Positions 7,069-16,991 of a DNA stretch of 62,150 bases are shown here, in pieces. This DNA comes from Lachnospiraceae bacterium (GTDB lineage: Bacteria; Bacillota; Clostridia; Lachnospirales; Lachnospiraceae). A program made the translations under genes and the position numbers. The stretch covers positions 1-62,150 of the forward strand of contig JAFTWC010000002.1 of NCBI GenBank assembly GCA_017465475.1, read 5' to 3'. Below the pieces are notes generated by a model that was not told where the DNA came from, did no database searches, and worked only from the letters and a program-made list of their open reading frames with translations. How positions within the stretch are numbered: position 1 is the stretch's first letter; every line of letters starts with the position of its first letter.

Positions 7069-8988
7069 TTATTGTTCTGCATAACTTTTTCGATTTTTAC
7101 GATTCCGCTTCTTCACTTCATACATAAGTTCATCCGCTTCTTTTACGTAATCATCCAACTCTAACTTGCTCTTTGAATCGGTCAACACATAACCGATACT
7201 TGCTTCTATCAGATACGGAAGACCTGAGTTATCATTTACCTGCTTAAGTTCATCTTCCAACACCTTCTTAAAGGCTTCCGCGCCTTCTTTTCCGTCTACC
7301 GTACCGATAATAAGGAACTCATCACCACCGTAACGAACGGCAATTTTATCATCTGCGGCACATTTTTTCAACACACCGGAGAACAAAATCAGCGCATTAT
7401 CTCCTTGAGAATGACCGTAAATATCGTTAATTTCCTTCAAACGGTCCATGTCCATAAACATAACCATAAGCGGCTTACCGTATACTTTACTCTTTTCATA
7501 CATGGTGTAGCCGTCACGCATATAGCCAAACCGGTTATACATATCCGTAAGGGCGTCCTTCACATAAACACTATCCAGACGCTTGTTCATCTTACGAAGA
7601 TTTTCTAAATTTCGAAGATTACTGTAAGCATTTGCAATAGCCGAAGCTGTATATAATAACATCCTACGCCCCAGCATCCCGCTACCGTCTACTACACACA
7701 TATAGCCTAAGTTTGCACCGTTCTTCTGCAACGGAACAAACAAATACTCATAACATTTTTCCTCTTCCTGCAACAAGTAATCCGGCACTAAATCTTTGCT
7801 ACGAATCAACTGTGCTTCCGGTTGTTCTACATTATGCTTCATTCCGCTCAGCACATATACTTCGTCGTTATAGCCTCGTTCCCATTTGAACTCAATCGGC
7901 TCCGTACCGTAATAAACCTCCTGATTAATACACATGCAATAGCCGTAAATATCGTTTTTCCGCATGCTGTCAAGGAGATAATAGTTGAATAATCCTTCTC
8001 CGTCTGAAAGAGCGAGAAATTGACGAATTTCATTCAGTCTCTCGTAATAATTACTTTCCTCTTTTACTCTGAAATAAATCTGACGTTGCAGCTGACGGGT
8101 ATCAAACTGTACTAATTCTTCCGGTGCATAACATCCACAGCTGCCGTGCAACACCAGCTTTTGTTCATAATTTACGATATCTTCCACTTTTTCACCGGCC
8201 ATAATACGGAGTAAAACATCACAACTGGAGTAGCCCATTTCAAAACCGTTTTTATCTACAGTGGTAATCATCGGTGTGAATGCTTTCGAACTCTCACTGT
8301 GGTCGTAACCGGTAATCAAGAATGCCTCCGGCGGATACAGTCCGTCTTCTTCCGCCGCCTGACAATACCCCAATGCCATAGCATCATTGGCACACACCAC
8401 AGCATCCGGCGTCGCAATTCCTAGTTCTTTAAACTCTGCATATGCCTTGTGCCCATCGGAATCAAGGAAACTGTAATCCCGAATTCTTCGCTCCTCTATC
8501 GGAATGCCATGGGCTATAAGAGCATCCTTAAATGCCTTCTTACGTATCGCATTGTCCGGATGTAAGGTAGAACCTCCTACATAATTCAAGGTGCGACACC
8601 CATGCTCCACAATCAGATGCTCCACCATTTGGTACTGCGCTTTATAACCGTCCGGTAAAACGGATATAATTCCGTCCATTTCACAATCCAGAGAAACCAT
8701 CGGTTTTCCGCAATGTAACAACTCAGAATGGTATCTCTTAATCATCTCATAGCCTTCCACCACATTGGCCGAGAAAATAAAGCCTTCAAAATCATTATAA
8801 TCCGGTAACGCAAAAATATTAAAGTTGCCGAAATTCTCCGGGGAATCTATGCCGAAACCGGGAAAACACAAAAATACGTATAAATCCAAACCGCAACCGT
8901 TAAGACGTGCCTTAATACCGCTAATGGTATCCTCCAAAAGCTCTCCGTCCCAGGTTGCCGCAATCAAAGCAATTTTTCGCTTTCCCAT
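7069..8988 (-). CDS. LacI-type sugar-receptor domain fused to diguanylate cyclase
   Basis: 639 residues from the ATG at 8988 (AAAGGGGG upstream). Residues about 1-290 form a periplasmic-binding-protein-like domain of the LacI/ribose-receptor type (KRKIALIAATWDGEL, VLPDGYKAQYQMVEHLI, ITGYDHSES), but there is no DNA-binding HTH before it and no signal peptide, so it is cytoplasmic. A central region (about 300-470) looks like a GAF-type or linker domain. The C-terminal GGDEF domain has an intact RYGGDEF motif at about 554 and a LTDMYNRFG start, so it should make c-di-GMP from GTP. No RxxD inhibitory site is seen upstream of it. A small metabolite probably tunes cyclase activity. Confidence 0.88.
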   Translation of the reverse strand: MGKRKIALIAATWDGELLEDTISGIKARLNGCGLDLYVFLCFPGFGIDSPENFGNFNIFALPDYNDFEGFIFSANVVEGYEMIKRYHSELLHCGKPMVSLDCEMDGIISVLPDGYKAQYQMVEHLIVEHGCRTLNYVGGSTLHPDNAIRKKAFKDALIAHGIPIEERRIRDYSFLDSDGHKAYAEFKELGIATPDAVVCANDAMALGYCQAAEEDGLYPPEAFLITGYDHSESSKAFTPMITTVDKNGFEMGYSSCDVLLRIMAGEKVEDIVNYEQKLVLHGSCGCYAPEELVQFDTRQLQRQIYFRVKEESNYYERLNEIRQFLALSDGEGLFNYYLLDSMRKNDIYGYCMCINQEVYYGTEPIEFKWERGYNDEVYVLSGMKHNVEQPEAQLIRSKDLVPDYLLQEEEKCYEYLFVPLQKNGANLGYMCVVDGSGMLGRRMLLYTASAIANAYSNLRNLENLRKMNKRLDSVYVKDALTDMYNRFGYMRDGYTMYEKSKVYGKPLMVMFMDMDRLKEINDIYGHSQGDNALILFSGVLKKCAADDKIAVRYGGDEFLIIGTVDGKEGAEAFKKVLEDELKQVNDNSGLPYLIEASIGYVLTDSKSKLELDDYVKEADELMYEVKKRNRKNRKSYAEQ

Positions 8989-9040
8989 TGGTTTCCCCCT
9001 TTCAAACACAAACTGTGTACAGGTAGATATTCTTATACTT

Positions 9041-9069
9041 ATTTTACTCCTTATTCCGCTTTTCGTCAA
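9041..9069 (-). promoter_or_regulatory. Promoter of the LacI-GGDEF gene
   Basis: Minus strand: TTGACG (9064-9069), 17 bases, TAAAAT (9041-9046). It is divergent from the plus-strand promoter at 9095-9123. Confidence 0.6.
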
Positions 9070-9094
9070 ACACTTTTTTTATCTATCTGTCTTC

Positions 9095-9123
9095 TTGCAC
9101 TTTCTGTTTGTATATTGTATAAT
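9095..9123 (+). promoter_or_regulatory. Promoter of the radical SAM-DUF4364 operon
   Basis: TTGCAC (9095-9100), 17 bases, TATAAT (9118-9123), about 53 bases before the start codon. Confidence 0.7.
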
Positions 9124-9176
9124 ACCACTTGTGATTCCGTTTAATTTCAACAGTTTTTTCTACAAAAGGAGTAACT

Positions 9177-10094
9177 ATGGTTACCGCAAACGATTATTAC
9201 AAATCCCGCTTCGGCGGAAAAGTTTATCGCATTTCCTTAAACGGAGGGATGTCTTGCCCTAATCGTGACGGTACATTGGATACCCGGGGATGTATTTTTT
9301 GCAGCAAGGGAGGTTCCGGCGATTTTGCTTCTTCCGCGACATTAAGCATCTCCGAACAACTAGCCGACGCCAAAGCACGTATATGCGCAAAACTCCCGAA
9401 GGAGAAGGGAGGTTTTGCCGGATATTTAGCCTATTTCCAGGCATTTACCAATACCTATGCGCCGATTTCTTATTTGGAACGCATTTATTGCGAGGCACTT
9501 TCCGACCCGGAAGTTGTGGGGCTTTCCATTGCTACTCGTCCGGATTGCCTGTCATCGGAATGTATTGCTCTGTTAGAAAAACTGAAGCAACAAAAACCGA
9601 TTTATATAGAGCTGGGATTACAAACCATCCACGAGGAATCTGCCCGTTTTATCCGGCGGGGATATCCCCTTGCCACCTATGACGATGCCGTAGCCCGTTT
9701 GCAGGCTGCCGGTATCCCTGTTATTACCCATGTAATCCTTGGCCTGCCGAAAGAAACGCACGAAGATATGCTTGCCACCGTGTCCCATGTAGTCAAAGCC
9801 AATGTACACGGTATCAAGTTGCAATTACTACACATATTGAAAGACACCGATTTGGCGGACTACTATGCTACTGCAGATACTTCCGAGTTTGCCTGCATGA
9901 CATTGGATTCCTATCTCGCTGTCCTTACGCGCATTCTTCCGCTTATCCCGGAGGATACCGTCATCTACCGGCTTACGGGAGACGGTCCGAAACGAACACT
10001 TCTTGCCCCTTTATGGAGCGGTGACAAAAAAATTGTATTGAATACCATACGACAACACTTAGAAAGGAGCTTCCCATGCAATCCGAAATGCTGA
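9177..10094 (+). CDS. TIGR01212/YhcC family radical SAM protein
   Basis: 305 residues, AAAAGGAG upstream. The N-terminal cluster motif CPNRDGTLDTRGCIFC binds the 4Fe-4S cluster; the family hallmark FGGKVYRISLNGG precedes it, and GLQTIHEESARFIRRGY and a LPKETHEDM stretch follow. Members resemble Elp3-type enzymes and are suspected to act on RNA or a small molecule, but the reaction is not established as far as I know. Its last 19 bases overlap the next gene, implying translational coupling. Confidence 0.9.
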   Translation: MVTANDYYKSRFGGKVYRISLNGGMSCPNRDGTLDTRGCIFCSKGGSGDFASSATLSISEQLADAKARICAKLPKEKGGFAGYLAYFQAFTNTYAPISYLERIYCEALSDPEVVGLSIATRPDCLSSECIALLEKLKQQKPIYIELGLQTIHEESARFIRRGYPLATYDDAVARLQAAGIPVITHVILGLPKETHEDMLATVSHVVKANVHGIKLQLLHILKDTDLADYYATADTSEFACMTLDSYLAVLTRILPLIPEDTVIYRLTGDGPKRTLLAPLWSGDKKIVLNTIRQHLERSFPCNPKC

Positions 10095-10621
10095 TGCTTT
10101 ACAAGCTTATGATTCTTTATATTCTGGACCGCATAGATTTTCCCATGACCGATTCCCAGCTTACGGACTTCTTCATCGGAAAAAACTACACGGACTACTT
10201 TACCTTACACGAAACCATTAACGACATGACGGAAGACGGTTTCATTGCCAAGGAAGTAGTACGGAATAAAACCCTGTATCACATCACAGAGTCGGGAGGA
10301 GAAGCACTTTCTTTCTTTTTTAAAGATATTTCTCCGGCAGCCAGAGCGGATATCGACGAATATCTTTCCGCACAACGCTACCAACTGAAAGAAGAACAGT
10401 CCACACCGGCCGACTATTACGAGATTAAACATTCCGAGTATCTGACGGAATGCAAAATTTTAGACAGGGATTCTGTATTGTTGGATTTGCAGATTACCGT
10501 CTCCAACGAAGCCGAGGCAGAGCGCCTTTGCAATAATTGGAAAGAGAACAGCACGGACATTTATACTTATATCATTACCAAGCTTCTTGCAAGCGGCAGT
10601 AAAGATTCCGGCGAACAATAA
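10076..10621 (+). CDS. DUF4364 family protein
   Basis: 181 residues. The start ATG lies inside the end of the radical SAM gene, with GAAAGGAG upstream. The N-terminal half (about 1-90) looks like a winged helix (LYKLMILYILDRIDFPMTDSQL, then a wing ending KTLYHITESG). The remainder is an alpha/beta domain. The family is common in clostridia and has no known function to me; a DNA- or RNA-binding role is inference. It forms a two-gene operon with the radical SAM gene. Confidence 0.82.
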   Translation: MQSEMLMLYKLMILYILDRIDFPMTDSQLTDFFIGKNYTDYFTLHETINDMTEDGFIAKEVVRNKTLYHITESGGEALSFFFKDISPAARADIDEYLSAQRYQLKEEQSTPADYYEIKHSEYLTECKILDRDSVLLDLQITVSNEAEAERLCNNWKENSTDIYTYIITKLLASGSKDSGEQ

Positions 10622-10630
10622 GATACGGTA

Positions 10631-10668
10631 AAAGGTGCCGTCCCGGTTTTCCCGGGATGACACCTTTC
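10631..10668. terminator. Bidirectional terminator between convergent genes
   Basis: AAAGGTGCCGTCCCGG pairs with CCGGGATGACACCTTT (one mismatch), with T-runs on both sides. It ends the DUF4364 transcript (plus) and the tig-clpP-clpX-lon-engB transcript (minus). Confidence 0.88.
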
Positions 10669-10671
10669 TTT

Positions 10672-11277
10672 TTACGCTTCTGCCGACTCTGCCTTCGGAA
10701 GCAATTCTTCGATTTTTTGCCAGATTTCCTCTCTTCCCTGCTTCGTCTCCGCGGAAAAAGGAATCAGGACGCCCTCCTTCGGCATTTTAAGACAAGTCTT
10801 TATCAGCTTCGTCTGCTTCGCTATCTGACTTCTGTTAATTTTATCCAGCTTTGTGGCAATGACAATGGGCTGAAATCCGTTGTGTACAATCCAGTCATAC
10901 ATATCCCTGTCATTTTCCGATGGTTCATGGCGAATATCCACCAAAAGGAAAATCAATTTCAACTGTTCCGACTTCTTCAGATACCGCTCAATCATCTTTC
11001 CCCATTTTGCACGAAGCTCCATGGAAACCTTTGCATAGCCGTAGCCCGGAAGGTCCACGAAATAAAGCTGTTCATTAATATTATAAAAGTTAATGGTCTG
11101 GGTCTTTCCCGGCTGCGAAGATGTTCTTGCATAAGACTTCCGGTTCATCAAACCGTTAATCAGGGAAGACTTCCCCACATTTGATTTTCCGGCAAAGGCA
11201 AACTCCGGCAACAAATTCTCCGGTAATTTACTGGTAATACCGCATACCGTTTCCAGATTTACTTTTGTTACATTCAT
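10672..11277 (-). CDS. engB: Ribosome biogenesis GTP-binding protein EngB (YsxC/YihA)
   Basis: 201 residues, the family length. It is an essential GTPase of late 50S subunit assembly. Visible: G1 GKSNVGKSS, switch region with TSSQPGKTQT, G3 DLPGYGYA and G4 TKLDK. It is the last gene of the operon, 53 bases after lon, a linkage seen in many Firmicutes. AAAAGGAG precedes the start. Confidence 0.96.
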   Translation of the reverse strand: MNVTKVNLETVCGITSKLPENLLPEFAFAGKSNVGKSSLINGLMNRKSYARTSSQPGKTQTINFYNINEQLYFVDLPGYGYAKVSMELRAKWGKMIERYLKKSEQLKLIFLLVDIRHEPSENDRDMYDWIVHNGFQPIVIATKLDKINRSQIAKQTKLIKTCLKMPKEGVLIPFSAETKQGREEIWQKIEELLPKAESAEA

Positions 11278-11330
11278 GGTTCTCTCCTTTTCCTTCCCTG
11301 CAAAAGAAACTCCCTGTTCCTTCTGTTTTC

Positions 11331-13643
11331 CTATACAAGAGCCTCAGCCAGCACTTCTTCCATATGGTCCACAAAAACCACCGTGAGCCCCTTTGTAATC
11401 TCTTCTTCAAACTCAGCCACATCCGCCTCGTTCTTTACCGGTACCAACACCTTCTTCACACCGGCCTTTTTCGCCGCCAGAAGCTTTTCTTTCAATCCGC
11501 CGATTGGAAGCACTCTGCCCCGAAGGGTTACTTCACCGGTCATGGCAACATCCCAACGTACCTTCTTCCCGGTCACTGCAGAATAGATGGCAGTAGCCAT
11601 AGTAATACCTGCAGACGGACCGTCCTTCGGTACGGCACCTTCCGGAACGTGTATATGCAACTGGTGCTTTTCAAAATAATCCTTTGCCAGTGTCTTTCCG
11701 CATACGGAACGTACATAGGTTAAGGCAATCTGGGCCGATTCCTTCATGACATCTCCCAGCTTACCGGTTAATGTAATACCTCCCTTGCCCGGCATTACAT
11801 TCACTTCGATTTCAAGGGTGTCCCCGCCTACGCTGGTCCAGGCAAGTCCACGGACGATACCGACTTGAGCTTTCTTTGCCACGGAATCCTTGCGGTATTT
11901 TTGTTTGCCCAAATACGCAAACAAGTCTTTGTCAGTAATTTTCACCGGAAGCTCCGGTTTTTCTTCCGCAGCATCCAGATTCCATACGGCTTTTCTGCAA
12001 AGCTCACCGATTCTTTGTTCCAGCCTACGCACACCGGCTTCCTTCGTGTAACCGCTGATTACCCCGCGAAGAGCGCTATCCGTCACCTTCAGTTCCTTCG
12101 TACTCAGGCCGTTTTTCGTCAGTTGCTTCTTTAGCAAGTGTTTCTTCGCAATAAAGAACTTCTCACTTTCCGTGTAGCTGGAAAGCTCAATCACTTCCAT
12201 ACGGTCTAACAGCGGACGCGGAATGGTCTCCAATGTATTTGCGGTAGCAATAAATAACACTTCCGACAAATCCAGCGGTAAATCCAGGTAATGATCCATA
12301 AACCGTGCATTCTGCTCCGGATCAAGAACCTCTAATAACGCAGCACTTGGGTCCCCCTTGTAATCGTTTGCCACTTTATCGATTTCATCCAACAGCATAA
12401 GCGGATTTTTAACTCCGGCCTGCTTGATTCCGGCTGCAATTCTTCCCGGCATTGCACCGATATAGGTACGTCTGTGCCCTCTGATTTCCGCTTCGTCGCG
12501 AACACCGCCGAGACAAACTCTGACATACTTCTTTCCTAACGCCTCTGCCACGGAATGCGCCACAGATGTTTTACCGGTTCCCGGCGGTCCCACAAGACAC
12601 AAAATCGTTCCGCTTGCCGTCCCGGTCCGTCTCCGTACCGCAAGATACTGTAAAATTCGTTCCTTCACTTTTTCCATTCCGTAATGGTCACGTTCCAGAA
12701 TCTTTTTCGCATCCGAAAGCTCAAATTCTTCCTTTGTGGCCTTATCCCACGGCATGGAAAGTAAGGTTTCGATATACGTCCGGGCTACCGCACCCTCGGA
12801 TGCCGCCCCTCCCAGTCTCTTATATCGCTCGATTTCTTTCAAAATCGCTTCTTTTATTTCAACAGAAGCTTCCAGCTCTTCTGCTTTTCTCGCAAACTCA
12901 TCCGCTTCGTTACTGTCCCCCAGTTCTTCACGGATTACTTTCATCTGCTCTCTGAGAACATATTCCTTCTGGTTTTTATCCACTTTTGCCTTGACCTTCG
13001 TCTGCAATTCCTTGCGAATCCGAAGTTCTTCAATTTCATTGGCAAGAATCTGTGCCAGCAATTCAAATCTCGGAAAAAACTCCGCCTCTTCCAATAATGT
13101 CTGTCTCTGGGTGGTAGTAAACGGAAGCATTGCAATAATTTGTTCCATCAAACGATCCAAATCCGTTGCCCCGAACAGCTGCTCCGATACGTCTTTTCCT
13201 ATTTTCGTATTCACAGAAAAATAAACATCCAGTAAATCATGGAGAGTTCCCAGCATTGCACGCTTTTCCACCGTTGCGTAGCGTTCCGATGTTTCCATCT
13301 CCGCCACCGTTATTTGAGCGGAAAAATAAGGGGAGACACTTACCAAATAGTCAAGCTCTCCTCGCTTCTCACCTGTAATCAGCACCCGGACCAGATTTCC
13401 CGGAAGCTTAATAATTTGCTTTATTCTGGCGATACATCCCACCTGATACAAATCATCGATGGTAGGCTCATCTACCGATGCATCCTTTTGCATCACCGCA
13501 AAAATCATCTGATCCGACTTCATAGCCTGTTCAATGGCTTGAATACTGATCTTACGATTCACATCAAAATGAAGTAACATGCCCGGTAGCACTGCGACAT
13601 TCCGCAGTGCTACAAGCGGCATTACCTTAATCTCATTACTCAT
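11331..13643 (-). CDS. lon: ATP-dependent protease Lon (LonA)
   Basis: 770 residues from the second of two adjacent ATGs, which is better spaced from AAAGGTG. Domain order: N-terminal LON substrate domain (about 1-200), long helical linker, AAA+ ATPase with Walker A GPPGTGKTS and Walker B LLDEIDK, and C-terminal serine protease with catalytic Ser in PKDGPSAG and Lys in IGGLKEKLLAA. It degrades damaged and regulatory proteins in the cytoplasm. It lies downstream of clpX (19-base gap) within the tig-clpP-clpX-lon-engB unit. Confidence 0.97.
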   Translation of the reverse strand: MSNEIKVMPLVALRNVAVLPGMLLHFDVNRKISIQAIEQAMKSDQMIFAVMQKDASVDEPTIDDLYQVGCIARIKQIIKLPGNLVRVLITGEKRGELDYLVSVSPYFSAQITVAEMETSERYATVEKRAMLGTLHDLLDVYFSVNTKIGKDVSEQLFGATDLDRLMEQIIAMLPFTTTQRQTLLEEAEFFPRFELLAQILANEIEELRIRKELQTKVKAKVDKNQKEYVLREQMKVIREELGDSNEADEFARKAEELEASVEIKEAILKEIERYKRLGGAASEGAVARTYIETLLSMPWDKATKEEFELSDAKKILERDHYGMEKVKERILQYLAVRRRTGTASGTILCLVGPPGTGKTSVAHSVAEALGKKYVRVCLGGVRDEAEIRGHRRTYIGAMPGRIAAGIKQAGVKNPLMLLDEIDKVANDYKGDPSAALLEVLDPEQNARFMDHYLDLPLDLSEVLFIATANTLETIPRPLLDRMEVIELSSYTESEKFFIAKKHLLKKQLTKNGLSTKELKVTDSALRGVISGYTKEAGVRRLEQRIGELCRKAVWNLDAAEEKPELPVKITDKDLFAYLGKQKYRKDSVAKKAQVGIVRGLAWTSVGGDTLEIEVNVMPGKGGITLTGKLGDVMKESAQIALTYVRSVCGKTLAKDYFEKHQLHIHVPEGAVPKDGPSAGITMATAIYSAVTGKKVRWDVAMTGEVTLRGRVLPIGGLKEKLLAAKKAGVKKVLVPVKNEADVAEFEEEITKGLTVVFVDHMEEVLAEALV

Positions 13644-13665
13644 CATATCACCTTTACTTTATCCG

Positions 13666-14964
13666 TTACGCACTCTCATCAGCGCTTCTCTGACCGGACT
13701 TTTTAGAAGTTTTCCTTCTCTGTTCTGCTATTTCAAGTGCAGGTCCCTCGGAACCTTCCGCTGCTTCCTTGGTAACGATACATTTTAAGATGCTTTCATC
13801 CGAAGGTACACGATACATGGTATCCATCATAATGTTTTCCATGATGGCACGCAAACCTCTTGCCCCGGTTTTCTGCTCCACCGCACGTCTTGCGATGACA
13901 CGGAGTGCATCCTCTTCAAACTCCAACTCCACACCATCCAGCTCCAAAATACGCTGATACTGTTTTGTCAAAGCATTCTTCGGCTCCTGCAAAATACGAA
14001 CCAATGCATCTTCATCCAGAATATCCAGTGCAACCGTCACCGGCACACGACCGATAAACTCCGGTATCATACCGAACTTCACCAAATCCTGCGGCATTAC
14101 CTGACGGAACATATCACCGATTTTCAGTTCTAAACCGTCACCGATTTCCGCATTGAATCCCATGGACTTATGTCCGGTACGAGCCTCCACGATTTTCTCC
14201 AAACCGTCAAACGCACCGCCGCAAATAAACAAAATATTTGTAGTGTTAATTTGCAGTAACTCCTGGTGCGGGTGCTTTCTTCCGCCCTGCGGCGGCACGG
14301 AAGCAACCGTTCCTTCCAAAATCTTAAGCAATGCCTGCTGTACGCCTTCACCGGAAACATCACGGGTGATGGATACATTTTCGGACTTACGGGTAATTTT
14401 GTCAATCTCATCGATATAAATAATACCGTGCTCGGCACGCTCAATATCAAAATCCGCTGCCTGAATCAGCTTAAGTAAGATGTTCTCCACATCTTCACCC
14501 ACATAGCCGGCCTCCGTAAGTGCTGTGGCGTCCGCAATGGCAAACGGCACATTCAAAAGCTTTGCCAGAGTCTGGGCAAGATATGTCTTACCGCTACCGG
14601 TAGGTCCAATCATCAAAATATTGGACTTTTGAAGTTCCACATCCATGCTCGGCTGCATTAACACACGCTTATAATGATTGTATACCGATACAGCAAGTAC
14701 CTTCTTGGCATCTTCCTGTCCGATCACATATTCATCCAAAAACGCCTTGATTTCCATCGGCTTTAACAAATTAATGCCGCCTACGGTATCCTCCTGAAAG
14801 GAGTCGTCTTTTTCGAATTCTTCCTCTACCAGTTCTGCACAAAGTTCAATACATTCATCACAGATAAATACTCCGGAAGGACCGGAAATCATCTTTCTGA
14901 CCTGCTTTTGCGCTTTTCCGCAGAAGGAACAACAAACCTGTCTGTCATCTGTCTTATTTGCCAC
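13666..14964 (-). CDS. clpX: ClpX ATPase subunit of Clp protease
   Basis: 432 residues starting with GTG at 14964; AGGTGA sits upstream at good spacing. The N-terminal zinc-binding domain shows CSFCGK and CDECIELC. The AAA+ domain has Walker [13 protein letters not shown], Walker [11 protein letters not shown], the [18 protein letters not shown] pore region and an IGF-type loop for docking to ClpP (in the region near [10 protein letters not shown]). It unfolds substrates for ClpP, encoded just upstream (31-base gap). Confidence 0.97.
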   Translation of the reverse strand: MANKTDDRQVCCSFCGKAQKQVRKMISGPSGVFICDECIELCAELVEEEFEKDDSFQEDTVGGINLLKPMEIKAFLDEYVIGQEDAKKVLAVSVYNHYKRVLMQPSMDVELQKSNILMIGPTGSGKTYLAQTLAKLLNVPFAIADATALTEAGYVGEDVENILLKLIQAADFDIERAEHGIIYIDEIDKITRKSENVSITRDVSGEGVQQALLKILEGTVASVPPQGGRKHPHQELLQINTTNILFICGGAFDGLEKIVEARTGHKSMGFNAEIGDGLELKIGDMFRQVMPQDLVKFGMIPEFIGRVPVTVALDILDEDALVRILQEPKNALTKQYQRILELDGVELEFEEDALRVIARRAVEQKTGARGLRAIMENIMMDTMYRVPSDESILKCIVTKEAAEGSEGPALEIAEQRRKTSKKSGQRSADESA

Positions 14965-14995
14965 TTTGTTTCACCTCAACTATTCACGTCTCATA

Positions 14996-15577
14996 TTAAC
15001 GGCTGGTGATAACACTGTCGATTAACCCATATGCCACAGCCTCTTCCGCAGTCATATAGTTATCACGTTCCGTATCTACCGCAATCACCTCAATCGGCTT
15101 TCCGGTATTTGCCGCAAGAATCTCATTCAACTTCTGTCTGGTTCTCAAAATATTCTTCGCAGCAATCTCAATTTCCGTCGCCTGGCCTCTTGCTCCGCCG
15201 GACGGCTGATGAATCATCACTTCCGCATTCGGGAGTGCAAATCTCTTTCCTTTCGTTCCGCCTGCAAGTAAAAATGCACCCATGCTGGCAGCCATACCGA
15301 TACAAATCGTAGAAACATCGCACTTAATGTACTGCATGGTATCATAAATGGCCATACCTGCAGTTACAGAACCACCCGGACTGTTAATATAGAGACTGAT
15401 GTCTCTCTTCGGGTCTTCACTCTCTAAAAATAAAAGCTGGGCAACCACAAGGCTCGCCGTTACATCATTCACTTCTTCACCCAGAAAAATAATACGATCT
15501 TTTAACAATCTGGAATAGATATCGTAAGTCCGCTCACCCTTCGCGGTTTGTTCCAGTACATAAGGTACTAAACTCAT
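14996..15577 (-). CDS. clpP: ClpP protease subunit
   Basis: 193 residues. The catalytic triad is visible: Ser in GMAASMGA, His in VMIHQPSGG and Asp in DTERDNYM. It forms the 14-mer proteolytic chamber used with ClpX. AAAGGAG is upstream. It lies between tig and clpX, the standard order. Confidence 0.98.
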   Translation of the reverse strand: MSLVPYVLEQTAKGERTYDIYSRLLKDRIIFLGEEVNDVTASLVVAQLLFLESEDPKRDISLYINSPGGSVTAGMAIYDTMQYIKCDVSTICIGMAASMGAFLLAGGTKGKRFALPNAEVMIHQPSGGARGQATEIEIAAKNILRTRQKLNEILAANTGKPIEVIAVDTERDNYMTAEEAVAYGLIDSVITSR

Positions 15578-15636
15578 ATGATAAAACTCCTTTCTGTCAA
15601 CGAAGGGATGCCCATACGGAACATCCCTTATGTGAG

Positions 15637-16929
15637 TTATTTCTTACTTTCTTTTGCAGCGTCGCGTACAAAGTCAACTGCCTTCTGTACTGCAACATCC
15701 ATCTTAATCTGTTCTTTTTCCTTCTCGCCTACAAGCTCAACAAGCTTATCCTTTTCCATACGATAGCTCTGTGCCATGGTCTCGAATTCCTTATCAAGCT
15801 CTTCCTCGGAAACTTCGATGTTCTCAGCCTTTACAATTGCCTCAAGAACAAGTCTGCACTGAATTCTCTTTAATGCCTGCGGCTTTAAGTTCTCCATAAA
15901 GCTGTTTGCGGTCATGCCGGTAAACTTGAAGTACTGCTCTAAGTTAAGTCCCTGCATCTGTAATCTCTGTGCATACTCCTCAGCCATCTGACGGGTCTGG
16001 GTATCAATCATTGCCTCCGGAATCTCCATGGTTGCTTCCTCAATAATCTTATCAACCACTGCATCTTCCTTTGCAAACTTTGCTTCCTTTTCCTTCTTCT
16101 CAAGAAGATTCTTCTTAATATCTTCCTTGTACTCAGCAAGAGTATCAAACTCGGAAACATCTACAGCAAACTCATCATCTAACTCCGGAAGTTCCTTCGC
16201 GGTAATCGCCTTAATATTTACCTTAAACATTGCCGGCTTACCTGCAAGCTCTGCTGCATGGTACTCGGTCGGGAATGTAACATTTACTTCAACTTCATCA
16301 CCGATGTTCTTACCGATTAACTGCTCCTCAAAGGTATCGATGAAGGAGTGGGAACCGATTACAAGCTTATAATCCTCACCCTTTCCGCCTGCAAACGGGG
16401 TACCGTCTACAAAACCTTCGAAATCAATCACAGCCTCATCACCATCTGCTACCGGTCTGTCTTCCACGGTGATAATTCTTGCATTCTGCTCTCTTACGCG
16501 GTTAAGCTCTGCATCCACCTCTTCGTCTGCAACGGTAAGATCTGCCTTCGGAACGGTAACACCCTTATACTTACCAAGGGTTACTTCCGGCTTCACTGCT
16601 ACTTCTGCGGTAAAGATAAACTCCTTACCCTTTTCTACCTGAACAAGGTCGATTTCCGGTCTGGAAACAATATCAAGACCGCTTTCAACAGCTGCCTGCT
16701 CGTAAGCACCCGGAATCACTTCGTTTGCTGCATCTTCATAGAAGATACTTGCACCGTACATCTTCTCAATCATTGCTCTCGGTGCCTTACCCTTACGAAA
16801 ACCCTGTACGGACAATTTATTCTTATTCTTCTGATATGCCGTCTCCATTGCCTTCTCAAACTCTTCTGCTGCAACCTCGATGGTAAGCTTTACCATGCTC
16901 TTGCCTAATTCTTCAACTTTGAAACTCAT
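15637..16929 (-). CDS. tig: Trigger factor, ribosome-associated chaperone
   Basis: 430 residues, AAGGAGG upstream. The N-terminal ribosome-binding domain has the GFRKGKAPR signature loop that docks at the exit tunnel. A PPIase (FKBP-like) domain follows (about 150-240, with [21 protein letters not shown]), then a helical C-terminal chaperone domain. It binds nascent chains and catalyses proline isomerisation. It is the first gene of the operon that continues into clpP-clpX-lon-engB. Confidence 0.97.
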   Translation of the reverse strand: MSFKVEELGKSMVKLTIEVAAEEFEKAMETAYQKNKNKLSVQGFRKGKAPRAMIEKMYGASIFYEDAANEVIPGAYEQAAVESGLDIVSRPEIDLVQVEKGKEFIFTAEVAVKPEVTLGKYKGVTVPKADLTVADEEVDAELNRVREQNARIITVEDRPVADGDEAVIDFEGFVDGTPFAGGKGEDYKLVIGSHSFIDTFEEQLIGKNIGDEVEVNVTFPTEYHAAELAGKPAMFKVNIKAITAKELPELDDEFAVDVSEFDTLAEYKEDIKKNLLEKKEKEAKFAKEDAVVDKIIEEATMEIPEAMIDTQTRQMAEEYAQRLQMQGLNLEQYFKFTGMTANSFMENLKPQALKRIQCRLVLEAIVKAENIEVSEEELDKEFETMAQSYRMEKDKLVELVGEKEKEQIKMDVAVQKAVDFVRDAAKESKK

Positions 16930-16962
16930 TTCAAAATGTCCTCCTTAAAATCGTATCGTTTT

Positions 16963-16991
16963 ATTATAACACAAAGCCCCGGTTCTGTAAA
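16963..16991 (-). promoter_or_regulatory. Promoter of the tig-clpP-clpX-lon-engB operon
   Basis: Minus strand: TTTACA (16986-16991), 17 bases, TATAAT (16963-16968). It overlaps the stop codon of glmM. Confidence 0.65.

Noticed and set aside
7069-9069. LacI-type transcription repressor
   Set aside because: No helix-turn-helix is present even in the longest frame; the C-terminus is a GGDEF enzyme.
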